Notes: generated by a model from the letters alone, not told the origin. DNA of 64,000 bases from Faecalicatena faecalis (GCF_012524165.2 NZ_JABACJ020000002.1:124001-188000), one strand, 5' to 3'. Counted from the first letter of the stretch, positions 45,392 through 54,914 are shown. Program-made: numbers and translations.

Positions 45392-48300
45392 CTACAGCCC
45401 CAGCTTCTCCATCAGTTCTTCTCTGATCCGATAAGCACTGTATTCCATCGGAATGACATAGTCATCGCCCGGATCGTGGATCGGCCACCATACCTGTGCG
45501 TAGAACGGATTTTTCTTTGCAATCTGTCCGTAAGCCCAGCTGTCCTTTAAGCACTCAGGACACCAGTGTCCGCCCTGGAGTACTGCGTTGACAGACATCA
45601 TGAATTCATGTCCGTCTGCACATCTCCACTTGATCGGGGTATAGATATCCGGCACTTCTTCTGCCAGACATTCGCCTCCGCGGAATTTTGCAGCCGCTTT
45701 CAGTTCATCCAGTGTGAGGTCTTCCAGTTTTTTGGATTCATCATATCCATGGTCAAGATAAGTCGGCTCCTCACTCGGATGATGCAGATCATAGCCCTCA
45801 TCAAATGCCGGGATTGCGGCCTGCTGCTCGCGGGAACCGAAGAATGCCTTGACCCAGTTTTCTTCATTATTTTCGAACATCCAGTAGGTTCCCATTCTCT
45901 TGTGCCCGATTCTTATGATGTTTTGCTTCATCTGCTCTGCGGTCGGGAAAGCGGCGCGGATCATTGGGTTTTCTGCCATTCTCCTCATCTCTTCTCTGAC
46001 ACCGCCCCAGTAAGCTTCTGCCGGAATACAGCGGAAATGAAGAATGTTATCCAGATCATCCGCATCTGTATAATAGTGGCCGTGGAAGTTATACTTCGCC
46101 ATCATTCTGGAATCCTGCATGTCTTTCAGTGCAATTCCAAAAGCTCCCAGACTAATATCCATCAGTTCCCAGGTCGTCATGCGGTATCCTGCTCCACTGG
46201 AAAGATTATAGGCTTTGCGCCAGAAGCTTTCCGGAACCCAGTCCTCACAGATATTCGCCATACAGATACCGGATTCAATGGCAGTACTCCACTCCAGTAC
46301 ATTGTTCGGCGGCTGATGAGTCTGAATCGGAAGTTCCCCTGCCGCCTCATTGCTTGGATGCTGTCCGGTCTGACGGATCGATACCCAGTGCTTTAAGCCG
46401 CTGTCATACAGAGCCATCTCTGAAAATACTTTTGAAATTCCATAGTAATCAAAGATAGATGGGTTAATCGGGTCACCGACGCGTCCAAAATGAATCGGTT
46501 CGGAACGCTGTCCTGTCATCGCAACGGTTGCAACATATGCAAAATGTACGGCATCCGGGTCAGGCTGCTCTTTGATTGCCTTGATAATATTTAATGTGGA
46601 GCCAATATTGGTGTATAAAGTCTTCTCCGGGAAATCATCTGCCATCGGTGATACCATTGCGCCAACGTGAAGTACATAATCTGCCCCTGTCACACATTTC
46701 AGGATGGTATCATAATCGGCCATATCTCCCCATACGATCTCCAGAGCCGGGCACATATACTTTTTCAGCAGCGCCTTATTCTTCTCAGATGGACGTGCCA
46801 GGATTCTTGTCTTAAATCTGCTGCTTCTGGACAGTAACTGCTTCATTGTCTCCTGTCCCATGGTTCCTGTAGCACCTGTCAGGAATACCACTTTCTTCGG
46901 TCTGGATGCCTCTGCATGGACTTCCGGCTTATCAAAAGTAATTGCCACATCAAACGCCTCACGGACTGCATCCAGCGCACGTCTTGCCATTCCCGCATCA
47001 CCTACTGTGAAATATGCGATTCCCGCTTCACGGCACGCTGCCTCCAGATCGTCTGCATTTCTGGAACGGGAACCGATTGCCAGCACTGCATAATCGCATG
47101 GATAGGACACGCTCTGTCCGTCTTTCGTTCCGATGACTTCCCCTTCTTTAATCTCAGTTACAGTTACTTCTGTTACCGGAGTAATGCCAAGCTGATAAAT
47201 ACTCTCGGTCACACAGGTCTTGCGGGCGTCTCCCATATCCGCACAGAATTCTTTGAGCATCTCAAGGTCTGTCACCTTGCATCCCTTTTCTGCCAGATAT
47301 TCTGCCACTTCCATGCCGACCATACCGCCGCCGATCACGACCACGTTACCTTCTGCTTTTGCCTTTCCATCCAGTACGTCATGTGAATTCAGTACAAACG
47401 GAAGGCGTGCGCCAGGAATATTCGGGATGATCGGTTCGGAACCGATTGCATTGATCAATGTATGCGGTTTGATCTGGGCAATAAGTTCTGGTGTGACCGA
47501 CGTATTCATGCGGATGTCCACTCCAAGGTCATGCGCACGTTTTGCCATGCCAAGAACAGCCTCTTTCATCTCTTCTTTTCTCGGCGCCTCTCCTGCTGTC
47601 AGGAACTGGCCGCCTAAGGTATCTGTTGCTTCACACAGGATTGGCTCATGACCTCTCTCTTTGAGGATAATGGCTGCTTCCAGTCCGGCAATTCCACCTC
47701 CTGCGATCAGTACCGTCTCCGGCTTCTCTGCTTTCACGATCTGGCATTCTTTTTCTCTTCCCACTGCCGGATTCCTCAGACAGGTAATATGCGGACAGTC
47801 AATATTTGCAAACCCGTCCAGACATCCCTGGTCACAGCCTACACAGTAATTAATCTCATCCAGACGTCCCTCTTTTGATTTCTTCACAAAATCAGGATCA
47901 GCCAGCTGTGCACGTCCCATGACTACCATGTCGACTTTATCTTCTTCCAGAATCTGCTCTGCCAGCTCTGCCGTGTTGATACGTCCTACGCCAACTGTCA
48001 GCATTCCAGTCTCTTTACGGATCTTTGCTGCATTTTCAATATTAAATCCTCTCGGAAGGTCGATCGGCGGTACTTCGAATTTATTACCTGCGGAAATCAC
48101 ATTACCACGGGAGACATCGAGCACATCCACGCCCTCTGCCTTTGCAAGCTTACAGAACTCGATCACTTCCTCGATTGTCAGGCCATTTTCCAGATAATCA
48201 TCATGTGCATCGATTCGCATAAAGACCGGCATTGTCTCCGGAATATTCTTTCTTACGGCACGGATGATCTCAAGCGGGAATCTTGCACGGTTCTCAAAAC

Positions 48301-48862
48301 TTCCTCCGTACTCGTCCGTCCTGTGGTTGATTCCACCGGAAAGGAAGGAGTGAGGGAGGTAATTGTGTGCCATATGGATTTCCACACAATCGAATCCAGC
48401 CTGTACTGCGCGTCCGGCTGCCTTTCCATAGCATTCCACTACTTCTGCGATCATTTCCTTTGAAATTCCCGGAATCGTCATCTCTGCGCTCACTGGCATG
48501 TCACTTGCAACCAGAATCAGGGCCGTCGGGTCCATTCCTACACAGATGCTTCCCTGCCAGAGCTGTAATCCCGCTTTTCCGCCATTTTCATGGATTGCAT
48601 CTGTCAGTCTCTTCATTCCAGGAATGTAGCGGTCCTCGGAAATAGAAAGAAAACCTCTCGGAGCACTCGGTGTATGTACACTGCAGACCTCGACAATACT
48701 CAAGCCTGTGCCGCCTTTTACGCGTGCTACATGATAATCGATCAGCTGGTCTGTGACATCGCTTCCCTTTCCTGAAAATTTCGTTCCCATTGCGGGAAGA
48801 ATAATACGGTTTTTAAGTTCCATGTCACGGATTTTGATTGGTGTGAATAGTTTCTGATACAT
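45392..48862 (-). CDS. OYE/BaiCD-like flavin reductase fused to extended SDR and zinc ribbon
   Basis: From ATG at 48862 (AAGGAGG, seven bases upstream) the protein has 1156 residues. Residues 1-335 form an Old Yellow Enzyme barrel with H163, H166 and Y168 in EIHMAHNYLPH and the HRTDEYGGSFENRARF motif. Cys340, 343, 347 and 361 fit a 4Fe-4S site. Two dinucleotide folds follow (GGGIAG 388-393, GGGMVG 511-516), as in BaiCD, BaiH and 2,4-dienoyl-CoA reductase. Residues 656-1000 are an extended SDR (GATGTMG 663-669, YxxxK at 807-811), and 1079-1104 form a zinc ribbon (Cys1081, His1085, Cys1101, Cys1104). It probably reduces an alkene conjugated to a carbonyl and then acts on the same scaffold; the substrate is unknown. 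Confidence 0.9.
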   Translation of the reverse strand: MYQKLFTPIKIRDMELKNRIILPAMGTKFSGKGSDVTDQLIDYHVARVKGGTGLSIVEVCSVHTPSAPRGFLSISEDRYIPGMKRLTDAIHENGGKAGLQLWQGSICVGMDPTALILVASDMPVSAEMTIPGISKEMIAEVVECYGKAAGRAVQAGFDCVEIHMAHNYLPHSFLSGGINHRTDEYGGSFENRARFPLEIIRAVRKNIPETMPVFMRIDAHDDYLENGLTIEEVIEFCKLAKAEGVDVLDVSRGNVISAGNKFEVPPIDLPRGFNIENAAKIRKETGMLTVGVGRINTAELAEQILEEDKVDMVVMGRAQLADPDFVKKSKEGRLDEINYCVGCDQGCLDGFANIDCPHITCLRNPAVGREKECQIVKAEKPETVLIAGGGIAGLEAAIILKERGHEPILCEATDTLGGQFLTAGEAPRKEEMKEAVLGMAKRAHDLGVDIRMNTSVTPELIAQIKPHTLINAIGSEPIIPNIPGARLPFVLNSHDVLDGKAKAEGNVVVIGGGMVGMEVAEYLAEKGCKVTDLEMLKEFCADMGDARKTCVTESIYQLGITPVTEVTVTEIKEGEVIGTKDGQSVSYPCDYAVLAIGSRSRNADDLEAACREAGIAYFTVGDAGMARRALDAVREAFDVAITFDKPEVHAEASRPKKVVFLTGATGTMGQETMKQLLSRSSRFKTRILARPSEKNKALLKKYMCPALEIVWGDMADYDTILKCVTGADYVLHVGAMVSPMADDFPEKTLYTNIGSTLNIIKAIKEQPDPDAVHFAYVATVAMTGQRSEPIHFGRVGDPINPSIFDYYGISKVFSEMALYDSGLKHWVSIRQTGQHPSNEAAGELPIQTHQPPNNVLEWSTAIESGICMANICEDWVPESFWRKAYNLSSGAGYRMTTWELMDISLGAFGIALKDMQDSRMMAKYNFHGHYYTDADDLDNILHFRCIPAEAYWGGVREEMRRMAENPMIRAAFPTAEQMKQNIIRIGHKRMGTYWMFENNEENWVKAFFGSREQQAAIPAFDEGYDLHHPSEEPTYLDHGYDESKKLEDLTLDELKAAAKFRGGECLAEEVPDIYTPIKWRCADGHEFMMSVNAVLQGGHWCPECLKDSWAYGQIAKKNPFYAQVWWPIHDPGDDYVIPMEYSAYRIREELMEKLGL

Positions 48863-48988
48863 GATTGAACCTCCTTGCTTCCTCTGCATCTATTATATCT
48901 GCATTTACTATTCTTATTGTAATGCGTATCGCTTGTGTAGAGTCCATTCGCAGAACCAACAAAAATATCCCTCTATTTTTGTGAAGCA

Positions 48989-49019
48989 TTCACCCCAAAA
49001 TGCAGATTTATGTTATACT
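48989..49019 (+). promoter_or_regulatory. Candidate MerR-type promoter with 19-bp spacer
   Basis: A TATACT (49014-49019) lies 19 bases after TTCACC (48989-48994). Long spacers of this kind are typical of promoters that MerR proteins activate. It would drive the MerR gene at 49143. Confidence 0.45.
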
Positions 49020-49142
49020 ATTTATAGTTTTTATGGAAAATACGTGTTTATCTGCAGCAAAAGTGTTACGTTACGTTCCACTTATGTTCTTGTATGACTG
49101 CCTGAAACAGAACTTCAAAAGCATGAAAAGGAGAATTCGGTT

Positions 49143-50126
49143 ATGAGACTTGGAGAGGTTGTAAAATTGACTGGCTTAACAAAAAGAACGATTTATTTTT
49201 ACATCGGGGAACAATTTCTTACTCCCAGCACCGATCCTGCGAACGGATACTATGATTTTTCCCAGGAAGATGTGGAACGCTTAAAGGTATTAAAACAGCT
49301 TCGGAAGGCGGATTTTTCAATCAAAGATATCCATGCCATGCTTAAGCATCCTGCAACCGCATATCTCTACGTGCAGAAACAAATCGAGACGCTTAAAAAG
49401 GAACGGGAACTGTTGAACCGGAAAATCGTGGGACTGCAGAATCTCCATGACCGCATGCCGCTTTTGGTTTCTGATGAATCCTTCTCAGATGCAGTTTTCC
49501 ATGCAGATTTTCCGGATAATTCTGTGCCAGTCATACCGGATGAGGAAAATGATGCCCATCTGATCAGTTTATATTTGTGGGGACCATTTCTGAAAGATAT
49601 TCCCATGACAGAATACCGTCAGTTCCTCTGGAGTAAGCTGGTCACAGCGGCAGGGAAATCCGACAGTACAGATCTTGAGACATTGAAAGCCCATCTGTAT
49701 TCCTTATCTGCGGAGGAACTGGATGAACAGTTTACCGAGTGCACCAGACACATCCAGCAGGTAGTTTCTCTGTCGAAAAGCAACATTGAAGAATATGTAG
49801 AAAAGGCGAAGGAATACATCAAAAAGATATCAGATAATGAAGCTTTTGCCAAAGAATGGAAAAAGAAATATCACAGCCTGACCCTGCCGACTACCATTTT
49901 ATATGATTCAGATTTTAATACGCTGGTGGCAGAGCTCAGCCCATGCTTCTCTGCATATTATGATAATATCCATAGATGCTGTGATGATATATACCAGTGG
50001 CTTTGCTCAGAGGAAGGCATCCCGGTAAAGGCTGCTTTGCTTAAGAATCTGGATGAGTATCTTGATCTGTGCACGGACCACCATGCACAGATCGGGGCAT
50101 TGTTTGGGACGGGGATGCGGGAATAG
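49143..50126 (+). CDS. MerR-family regulator with large C-terminal domain
   Basis: The 327-residue protein has a MerR winged helix (MRLGEVVKLTGLTKRTIYFYI, residues 1-70) and a coiled coil (about 75-110). The remaining 200 residues do not match a ligand domain I recognise and contain DDIYQWLCSEEGIPV near the end. It is divergent from the OYE-SDR fusion gene, with about 280 bases between, and is the likely regulator of it. The end of the coding region overlaps antisense with the HipA remnant. Confidence 0.82.
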   Translation: MRLGEVVKLTGLTKRTIYFYIGEQFLTPSTDPANGYYDFSQEDVERLKVLKQLRKADFSIKDIHAMLKHPATAYLYVQKQIETLKKERELLNRKIVGLQNLHDRMPLLVSDESFSDAVFHADFPDNSVPVIPDEENDAHLISLYLWGPFLKDIPMTEYRQFLWSKLVTAAGKSDSTDLETLKAHLYSLSAEELDEQFTECTRHIQQVVSLSKSNIEEYVEKAKEYIKKISDNEAFAKEWKKKYHSLTLPTTILYDSDFNTLVAELSPCFSAYYDNIHRCCDDIYQWLCSEEGIPVKAALLKNLDEYLDLCTDHHAQIGALFGTGMRE

Positions 50127-50289
50127 GCCTGTCCGCTTTGACTAAGAATAGGATTACAATTCTACCATTCCCATTGACACAGGTGGCATGCTCTCCTCCA
50201 ATTGAATTACTGTAAGTCAGATCATTATAATCCAGGATTCCGACCATCCTGCCATGATATCTCACTGTTAGATTATTGATTTCTTTCAT
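50041..50289 (-). pseudogene. HipA N-terminal remnant
   Basis: The reading frame starts ATG 50289, overlapping the HipB-like gene by 17 bases, and its first part (LTVRYHGRMVGILDYND) resembles the N-terminal HipA subdomain. Similarity ends after about 30 residues; the rest is read antisense to the MerR gene and looks random. The kinase core is absent, so a toxin is not made. Confidence 0.55.
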
Positions 50290-50551
50290 CTATAACCTCC
50301 TGAATTGATTGATATTCCTTACTTGTAAAAAGTTCTTCAAACGCCCCCTTTTCTCCCAGAATATCCGCTATTTTAATCAGTGAAACAAAAGAAATCTCTC
50401 CCGTCTGCTCAAAACGCTTTAAGGATGCAAGGCTGATTCCTGCCCTTTCACTCAACTCCGTCTGTGTCAGTTTTCGCATCTTCCTTTTCTTCTTCTCTTG
50501 TAATGCAATGTCCTTTGCAATTTCTTTCGGAAATTTAAGATTGCCAAGCAT
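50273..50551 (-). CDS. XRE-family helix-turn-helix protein (HipB-like antitoxin)
   Basis: From ATG at 50551 the protein has 92 residues. The helix-turn-helix KLTQTELSERAGISLASLKR is clear and the preceding basic helix KEKKKRKMR is typical of HipB. It would bind its own promoter and, in a full system, HipA. The downstream partner is truncated, so the gene is now an orphan antitoxin or simple regulator. Confidence 0.82.
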   Translation of the reverse strand: MLGNLKFPKEIAKDIALQEKKKRKMRKLTQTELSERAGISLASLKRFEQTGEISFVSLIKIADILGEKGAFEELFTSKEYQSIQEVIDERNQ

Positions 50552-50705
50552 GTATGCCTCCACTTTTTAAATATATTGCACTAATATTTTATTCTTTTTT
50601 ATTATTTTCATAACAAAAAGCTAATATTTTATCAGTTTTATCATGTCACGATTTGGGATTTTTTAAGTACTATAACATCTTCAATACATTTAATCTCTAA
50701 TCTTT

Positions 50706-52259
50706 TCAGTTATTAGTACATCTTTCAATCATACAAACATGTTCCTTTTTCCTGCTATATGCAATCCCAACCAGTAAAATCTCCTGATATTTCTCCGTTT
50801 TCTGTAGATAATTTCGATCCTTTATCTGCCTGATTGCTTCCTCACATGTTCCACCTGATTTTAACTCAAGTATAATTGCCGGAAGTCCTGACTTCCGTGG
50901 TCGGAAAAGATAATCGCAGTAACCTTTTCCACTTTTTGCTTCTCTTTCTATATCATAATCTTTTCTTGCATATAGATAGCACAACGTAATTACGCAGGAT
51001 AATGAATTTTCATCTCCATATTGTAAAAAAGGAATCTCCTGGTCGTGTACATATTCGATCATAGATGCAACCTTCTTTTCATCACATTTTATCGTTGCTT
51101 CCAGCATCTCCCTGGAGCGATCTACAATCTCTTTCACTCCGCCCATACTGTCTCTAGATAATACACGTTGAAACTTCTCCATCAGTTCATGATTTGGGAT
51201 ACTGAGGTGGCCATCATAATATGATAAAAAACCATACACTACCATTGCAGACAGTATCTCATCTCTGGTATTCAACTCCAAATCCAGGGCACTGTACCCA
51301 TGCAGGTCCTCCTCAACAGAAATTCCCGACACCATCTTTACAATATCTTCGCGTACCTCATCAACATTATTTTCAATACAATCTGCAATTTCATTCATCG
51401 GTCCTGTTTCTGTCCAGTAATTCAGACAGAGTTTTCTGTTCAATGCTTTTGTTACAGAACGAGGATTAAACAGACTTTTCCCATCACTTGTATAGTAGCC
51501 ATCATACCAACGTTTCAACTCATCAAACGTAATTCCTTCATTCTTTTCACAGAGTTCTTTTACTTCACCTTCGCTGAATCCAAAAAAATGATCGAAAATG
51601 TTATCATTCATAAAATTGAACTCATCAAACATGTTGAGCTCTGAACCACTGGAATACTTGGCAATCGGCAGTACCCCCGTCATATAAGCAAGCTCCACAT
51701 ATGGCTGATCTTTTAAAAGCCCCCGCAAAAATTTCAGAAAATGGACCTTATCTCTGGTGTTTACGAATTCTTCATGAAAAATAGAGTCCCACTCATCTAA
51801 GATAAAAATGAAACTATCACCTGTCTCCCAAAGCATCTGGCTGATTCGATCATAAGCCTTACCTCTTGTCTGCGAATATGCTTCTGCCAGATCACTTTTA
51901 AGCATTTTCAGAATACTCTCCAAATACTCCTGGTAAGAAGTACAGAAATCAGGCATACGACTGAAATCGATCTGGATAACATTATGTTGATTCAAATGAT
52001 CCCGGTATTCCTGTGTACATGCTATTTTAAAATCAGCAAACAGCTTATCACTGTCATACCCCTTCGTATAATATGCTCCGAGCATATTTGCATTAATTGT
52101 TTTTCCAAATCTTCTTGGTCTTGTCAGACACAAATACTTGCTTTCTGTGCCAATATATTCTGAAACCTTCTTTATCAACAGACTCTTATCCACGTAAGTC
52201 TTACTGTTCACTATCTCCTGAAACGTTCTGATTCCAATATCAGTATTCAAAAAATTCAT
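50706..52259 (-). CDS. AAA-ATPase-like / PD-(D/E)XK nuclease family protein (paralogue 1)
   Basis: The 517-residue protein has the family's N-terminus (YVDKSLLIKK), the P-loop-like RPRRFGKT (47-54), Walker B with Asp-Glu in FIFILDEWDSIF, the MTGVLPIAKYSSGSELNMF segment, and a C-terminal PD-(D/E)XK region with Asp in GKGYCDYLFR and Glu-x-Lys in AIILELKSGG. The family (AAA-ATPase_like plus PDDEXK_9) is widespread and expanded in gut Firmicutes and Bacteroidetes, with no established function. It stands alone on the minus strand. Confidence 0.9.
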   Translation of the reverse strand: MNFLNTDIGIRTFQEIVNSKTYVDKSLLIKKVSEYIGTESKYLCLTRPRRFGKTINANMLGAYYTKGYDSDKLFADFKIACTQEYRDHLNQHNVIQIDFSRMPDFCTSYQEYLESILKMLKSDLAEAYSQTRGKAYDRISQMLWETGDSFIFILDEWDSIFHEEFVNTRDKVHFLKFLRGLLKDQPYVELAYMTGVLPIAKYSSGSELNMFDEFNFMNDNIFDHFFGFSEGEVKELCEKNEGITFDELKRWYDGYYTSDGKSLFNPRSVTKALNRKLCLNYWTETGPMNEIADCIENNVDEVREDIVKMVSGISVEEDLHGYSALDLELNTRDEILSAMVVYGFLSYYDGHLSIPNHELMEKFQRVLSRDSMGGVKEIVDRSREMLEATIKCDEKKVASMIEYVHDQEIPFLQYGDENSLSCVITLCYLYARKDYDIEREAKSGKGYCDYLFRPRKSGLPAIILELKSGGTCEEAIRQIKDRNYLQKTEKYQEILLVGIAYSRKKEHVCMIERCTNN

Positions 52260-52321
52260 AAGACACCTCCTTGCCTGCTTTTATTATAGACAGAATTTCA
52301 TATAACAGCAACCTGAATCAA

Positions 52322-52897
52322 TCATTTTTCCACGGTCTCCTGATAAACAAAACACTCTTTAATATGGTCATTCACCATCCCGACTGACTGCATAAAGGAA
52401 TAGATGATCGTTGTCCCCAGAAATTGAAATCCCATCTTTTTTAGATCCTTACTGATCCGGTCTGAAAGCGGCGTGCTTGCAGGCATGTCTTCAATCTTTT
52501 CCCAATGTCCTGTAATCGGAGTATTATCCACATATTTCCAGATAAACTTATCGAAGCTTCCATACTCTTCCTGTACTTTTAAAAACAGCTTTGCATTGTT
52601 AACCGCCGCTGTTATCTTCCGGCGGTTTCTGATTATCTTCTCATTGTTCATGAGTTCTTCTATCTTCTCATCGTCATAAAGGGCAACTTTTTCCGGGTCA
52701 AACCCATCAAAAGCCTCCCGGAATGCTTCTCTCTTTTTTAAAACCGTAATCCAGGAAAGACCTGCCTGCATGCTTTCCAGAACCAGCATTTCAAAAAGTT
52801 CCCGGTCATCATGTGTCGGACGCCCCCATTCATTGTCATGATAGTCTATATAAATCGGTGTGTCCCCCGGCCAGGGGCATCTTTTCTTCTTATCCAT
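52322..52897 (-). CDS. tag: DNA-3-methyladenine glycosylase I
   Basis: The 191-residue enzyme removes 3-methyladenine from alkylated DNA. It starts RCPWPGDTPIYIDYHDNEWG, has ESMQAGLSWITVLKKREAFR and the Cys/His/zinc-related motif region typical of Tag, ending HIKECFVYQE. Next to ogt (about 45 bases apart, same strand), it forms an alkylation-repair pair. Confidence 0.95.
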   Translation of the reverse strand: MDKKKRCPWPGDTPIYIDYHDNEWGRPTHDDRELFEMLVLESMQAGLSWITVLKKREAFREAFDGFDPEKVALYDDEKIEELMNNEKIIRNRRKITAAVNNAKLFLKVQEEYGSFDKFIWKYVDNTPITGHWEKIEDMPASTPLSDRISKDLKKMGFQFLGTTIIYSFMQSVGMVNDHIKECFVYQETVEK

Positions 52898-52942
52898 ATT
52901 TAATCATCCTTTTTTAAATTTTCCAGCATGGTACCATGAATA

Positions 52943-53488
52943 CTATAGCGCTGTCCCTTTCTTCGGTACACGAAACTGCTTCGTATCGACTCCCTCCAGA
53001 CGAAGCAGCGCTTCTTTCTTCTCTATGCCGCCCGCATACCCTGTAAAACTTCCATTGCTTCCAACGACCCGGTGACAGGGAACGATAATGGAAATCGGAT
53101 TATGTCCTACAGCACCCCCGACTGCCTGAGCGGACATATTACCAAGGCCTTTTTCTTCTGCGATCTTCTTCGCGATATCCCCATAAGTTATGACACTTCC
53201 GTATGGGATCTCGCAGAGAATCTTCCAAACTGCCTGTCTGAACTCACTGCCGGCAGGTGCAAGAGGAAGTTCTGAGATATCTGGTCTCTTTCCTGCGAAA
53301 TACCGGTCAAGCCACTCCTTCGCAGACTCTAAAACAGGAATATCCTCTTTTTCTACAGGTTCTTCCGCCAGACTCCCATAAAAATACTTCTGTCCCTCAA
53401 AGTATACTCCTAATAAGCTTGTCCCATCACTTGCAATGGTAATCTCACCAAGTGGTGATAAATAACGCGCTGAATAAATCATTGACAC
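52943..53488 (-). CDS. ogt: Methylated-DNA-protein-cysteine methyltransferase
   Basis: The 181-residue protein transfers the methyl group of O6-methylguanine to its own Cys. The active site IIVPCHRVVGSNG is present, as is the helix-turn-helix core (GDIAKKIAEEKGLGNMSAQAVGGA) and the N-terminal ribonuclease-like domain (ITIASDGTSLLGVYFEGQ). First gene of a pair with tag. Confidence 0.96.
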   Translation of the reverse strand: MSMIYSARYLSPLGEITIASDGTSLLGVYFEGQKYFYGSLAEEPVEKEDIPVLESAKEWLDRYFAGKRPDISELPLAPAGSEFRQAVWKILCEIPYGSVITYGDIAKKIAEEKGLGNMSAQAVGGAVGHNPISIIVPCHRVVGSNGSFTGYAGGIEKKEALLRLEGVDTKQFRVPKKGTAL

Positions 53489-53817
53489 GCTCTCCTTTCA
53501 CATCCTCTGCACTTGCCCTTACACAGGCGCCTTTTTACGTCCATAGAACATTCGTTCTGTTTTCATTATACAGAAATCTACGACGCTTTGCAATCACAAC
53601 TTTATCTTTTACTCTTCCGTTTTATTTTCTATTTTTTTACAGTCAAATCAGATATTCGGAATCGACTTCGCTGCTTCCTTGATGAATTTAAAATTTATAT
53701 TTTTGACATTAATATTAATATTTTTAATTTTTATATTAAATTATTTAATTCAGCTATTGATTTTTTCAATTTGTGTGTTATATTAATACTAAGAACACAA
53801 GAAAAGGATGTGATTAT

Positions 53818-54180
53818 ATGAATAAAGTTATCAGCCGCTGTCCAATCTGCGATAACGAGCTGACCGTGGTTCGGCTCAAATGCGATTCCTGCGATACAGT
53901 CATTGAGAACAACTTCCGACTCAGCAAGTTTGATTACCTTTCCGATGAAGAACTCTATTTTACAGAGACATTTATCCGATGCAGAGGGAATATCAAGGAA
54001 GTAGAAAAGGAACTGGGGATCTCCTATCCCACCGTCCGCTCCAAACTGGATGGGGTCATTAAGAAACTGGGATATGAAACAGAATCCGAAGACCAGCGTT
54101 CCAAGAAGAAAGAAGAGATCTTAAAAGCCCTGGAGAACGGCGAAATTACTGCCGAACAGGCAATTGCACAGTTAAAGTAG
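53818..54180 (+). CDS. DUF2089 domain-containing regulator
   Basis: From ATG at 53818 the protein has 120 residues. An N-terminal zinc ribbon (CPICDNELTVVRLKCDSC) is followed by a helix-turn-helix (IKEVEKELGISYPTVRSKLDGVI) and a C-terminal helix EEILKALENGEITAEQAIAQ. The likely role is transcription control of its own operon. The next gene shares the ITAEQ helix. AT-rich upstream DNA carries a TTGATT / TATATT promoter at about 53757-53783. Confidence 0.88.
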   Translation: MNKVISRCPICDNELTVVRLKCDSCDTVIENNFRLSKFDYLSDEELYFTETFIRCRGNIKEVEKELGISYPTVRSKLDGVIKKLGYETESEDQRSKKKEEILKALENGEITAEQAIAQLK

Positions 54181-54201
54181 CATTCGAAAAGGAGAATGAA
54201 T

Positions 54202-54588
54202 ATGGATGAAACAATGAGAATTTTAAAAATGATCGAAGATGGAACCATCACAGCAGAACAAGGAGCAGAACTTATGGCCGCCCTGAATGCAGACGTGCCG
54301 GCGCAACAGACTGCCATCGTAAAGACCAGCTATGATAAGAAGATGTTCCGTATCATCGTAGACAGCACCAATGGTGACAAAGTGAACGTCCAGTTTCCAG
54401 TCAGCGCAATCAAGAAGATTTTAAAAGTGACCGGAAAGCTGCCTATCCCGGAACAGGATCTTCAGGGAGTGGATCTGCCCGCAATGATGGATGCCATTTC
54501 CGAATGTCTGGAAGACGAAATCGACGGAGACTTCGTCAACGTGCAGGCTGCTGATGGGACAACAGTCCGCGTATTTGTAGACAAATAA
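54202..54588 (+). CDS. SHOCT-like-domain protein of the DUF2089 operon
   Basis: From ATG at 54202 (AAGGAG seven bases upstream) the protein has 128 residues. The N-terminal helix MRILKMIEDGTITAEQGAEL matches the end of the DUF2089 protein. A second domain (FRIIVDSTNGDKVNVQFPVS ... VNVQAADGTTVRVFVD) resembles that of the next gene. It has no membrane segment. Function unknown; it probably senses or binds a ligand for the regulator. Confidence 0.75.
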   Translation: MDETMRILKMIEDGTITAEQGAELMAALNADVPAQQTAIVKTSYDKKMFRIIVDSTNGDKVNVQFPVSAIKKILKVTGKLPIPEQDLQGVDLPAMMDAISECLEDEIDGDFVNVQAADGTTVRVFVDK

Positions 54589-54600
54589 AGGGAGCATGCT

Positions 54601-54864
54601 ATGAAGATTAAGATCAGAACAAAGGACTTCCGGTTTTCCATGCCTGTCCCTGTTTCCATGGCCGGATTCGTCCTTAAGTTCCTCCCGGAAAGGCTGTTCA
54701 TTGAGATGAGAACAAATACACCTGAACCCTATGCAGCTCTGGTCACAAGAGAGAACCTGAATATGATTCTTTGGGAATGCATGGATATTATAAAGGAAAA
54801 CAAAGGTCTGGAAATCGTACATGTGGAGGCTTCTGACGGGACATTTGTGTCGATCCGGTTATAG
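54601..54864 (+). CDS. Small protein paralogous to the upstream SHOCT-like gene
   Basis: The 87-residue protein repeats the second domain of the preceding gene (MKIKIRTKDFRFSMPVPVSM ... VHVEASDGTFVSI) but lacks the ITAEQ helix. The start lies 12 bases after the upstream stop with GGGAG. Third gene of the operon. Function unknown; the shared domain suggests hetero-oligomers. Confidence 0.72.
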   Translation: MKIKIRTKDFRFSMPVPVSMAGFVLKFLPERLFIEMRTNTPEPYAALVTRENLNMILWECMDIIKENKGLEIVHVEASDGTFVSIRL

Positions 54865-54914
54865 AACAGAGCGAGAATAAGGGAGAACTGCCGCCGGCAC
54901 GATCTCCCTTCATT

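Noticed and set aside
45392..48862. Sequencing or assembly fusion of two genes
   Set aside because: The frame is continuous for 1156 codons, domain borders are clean, and a linker of about 20 residues joins the reductase and SDR parts, so a true fusion is more likely.
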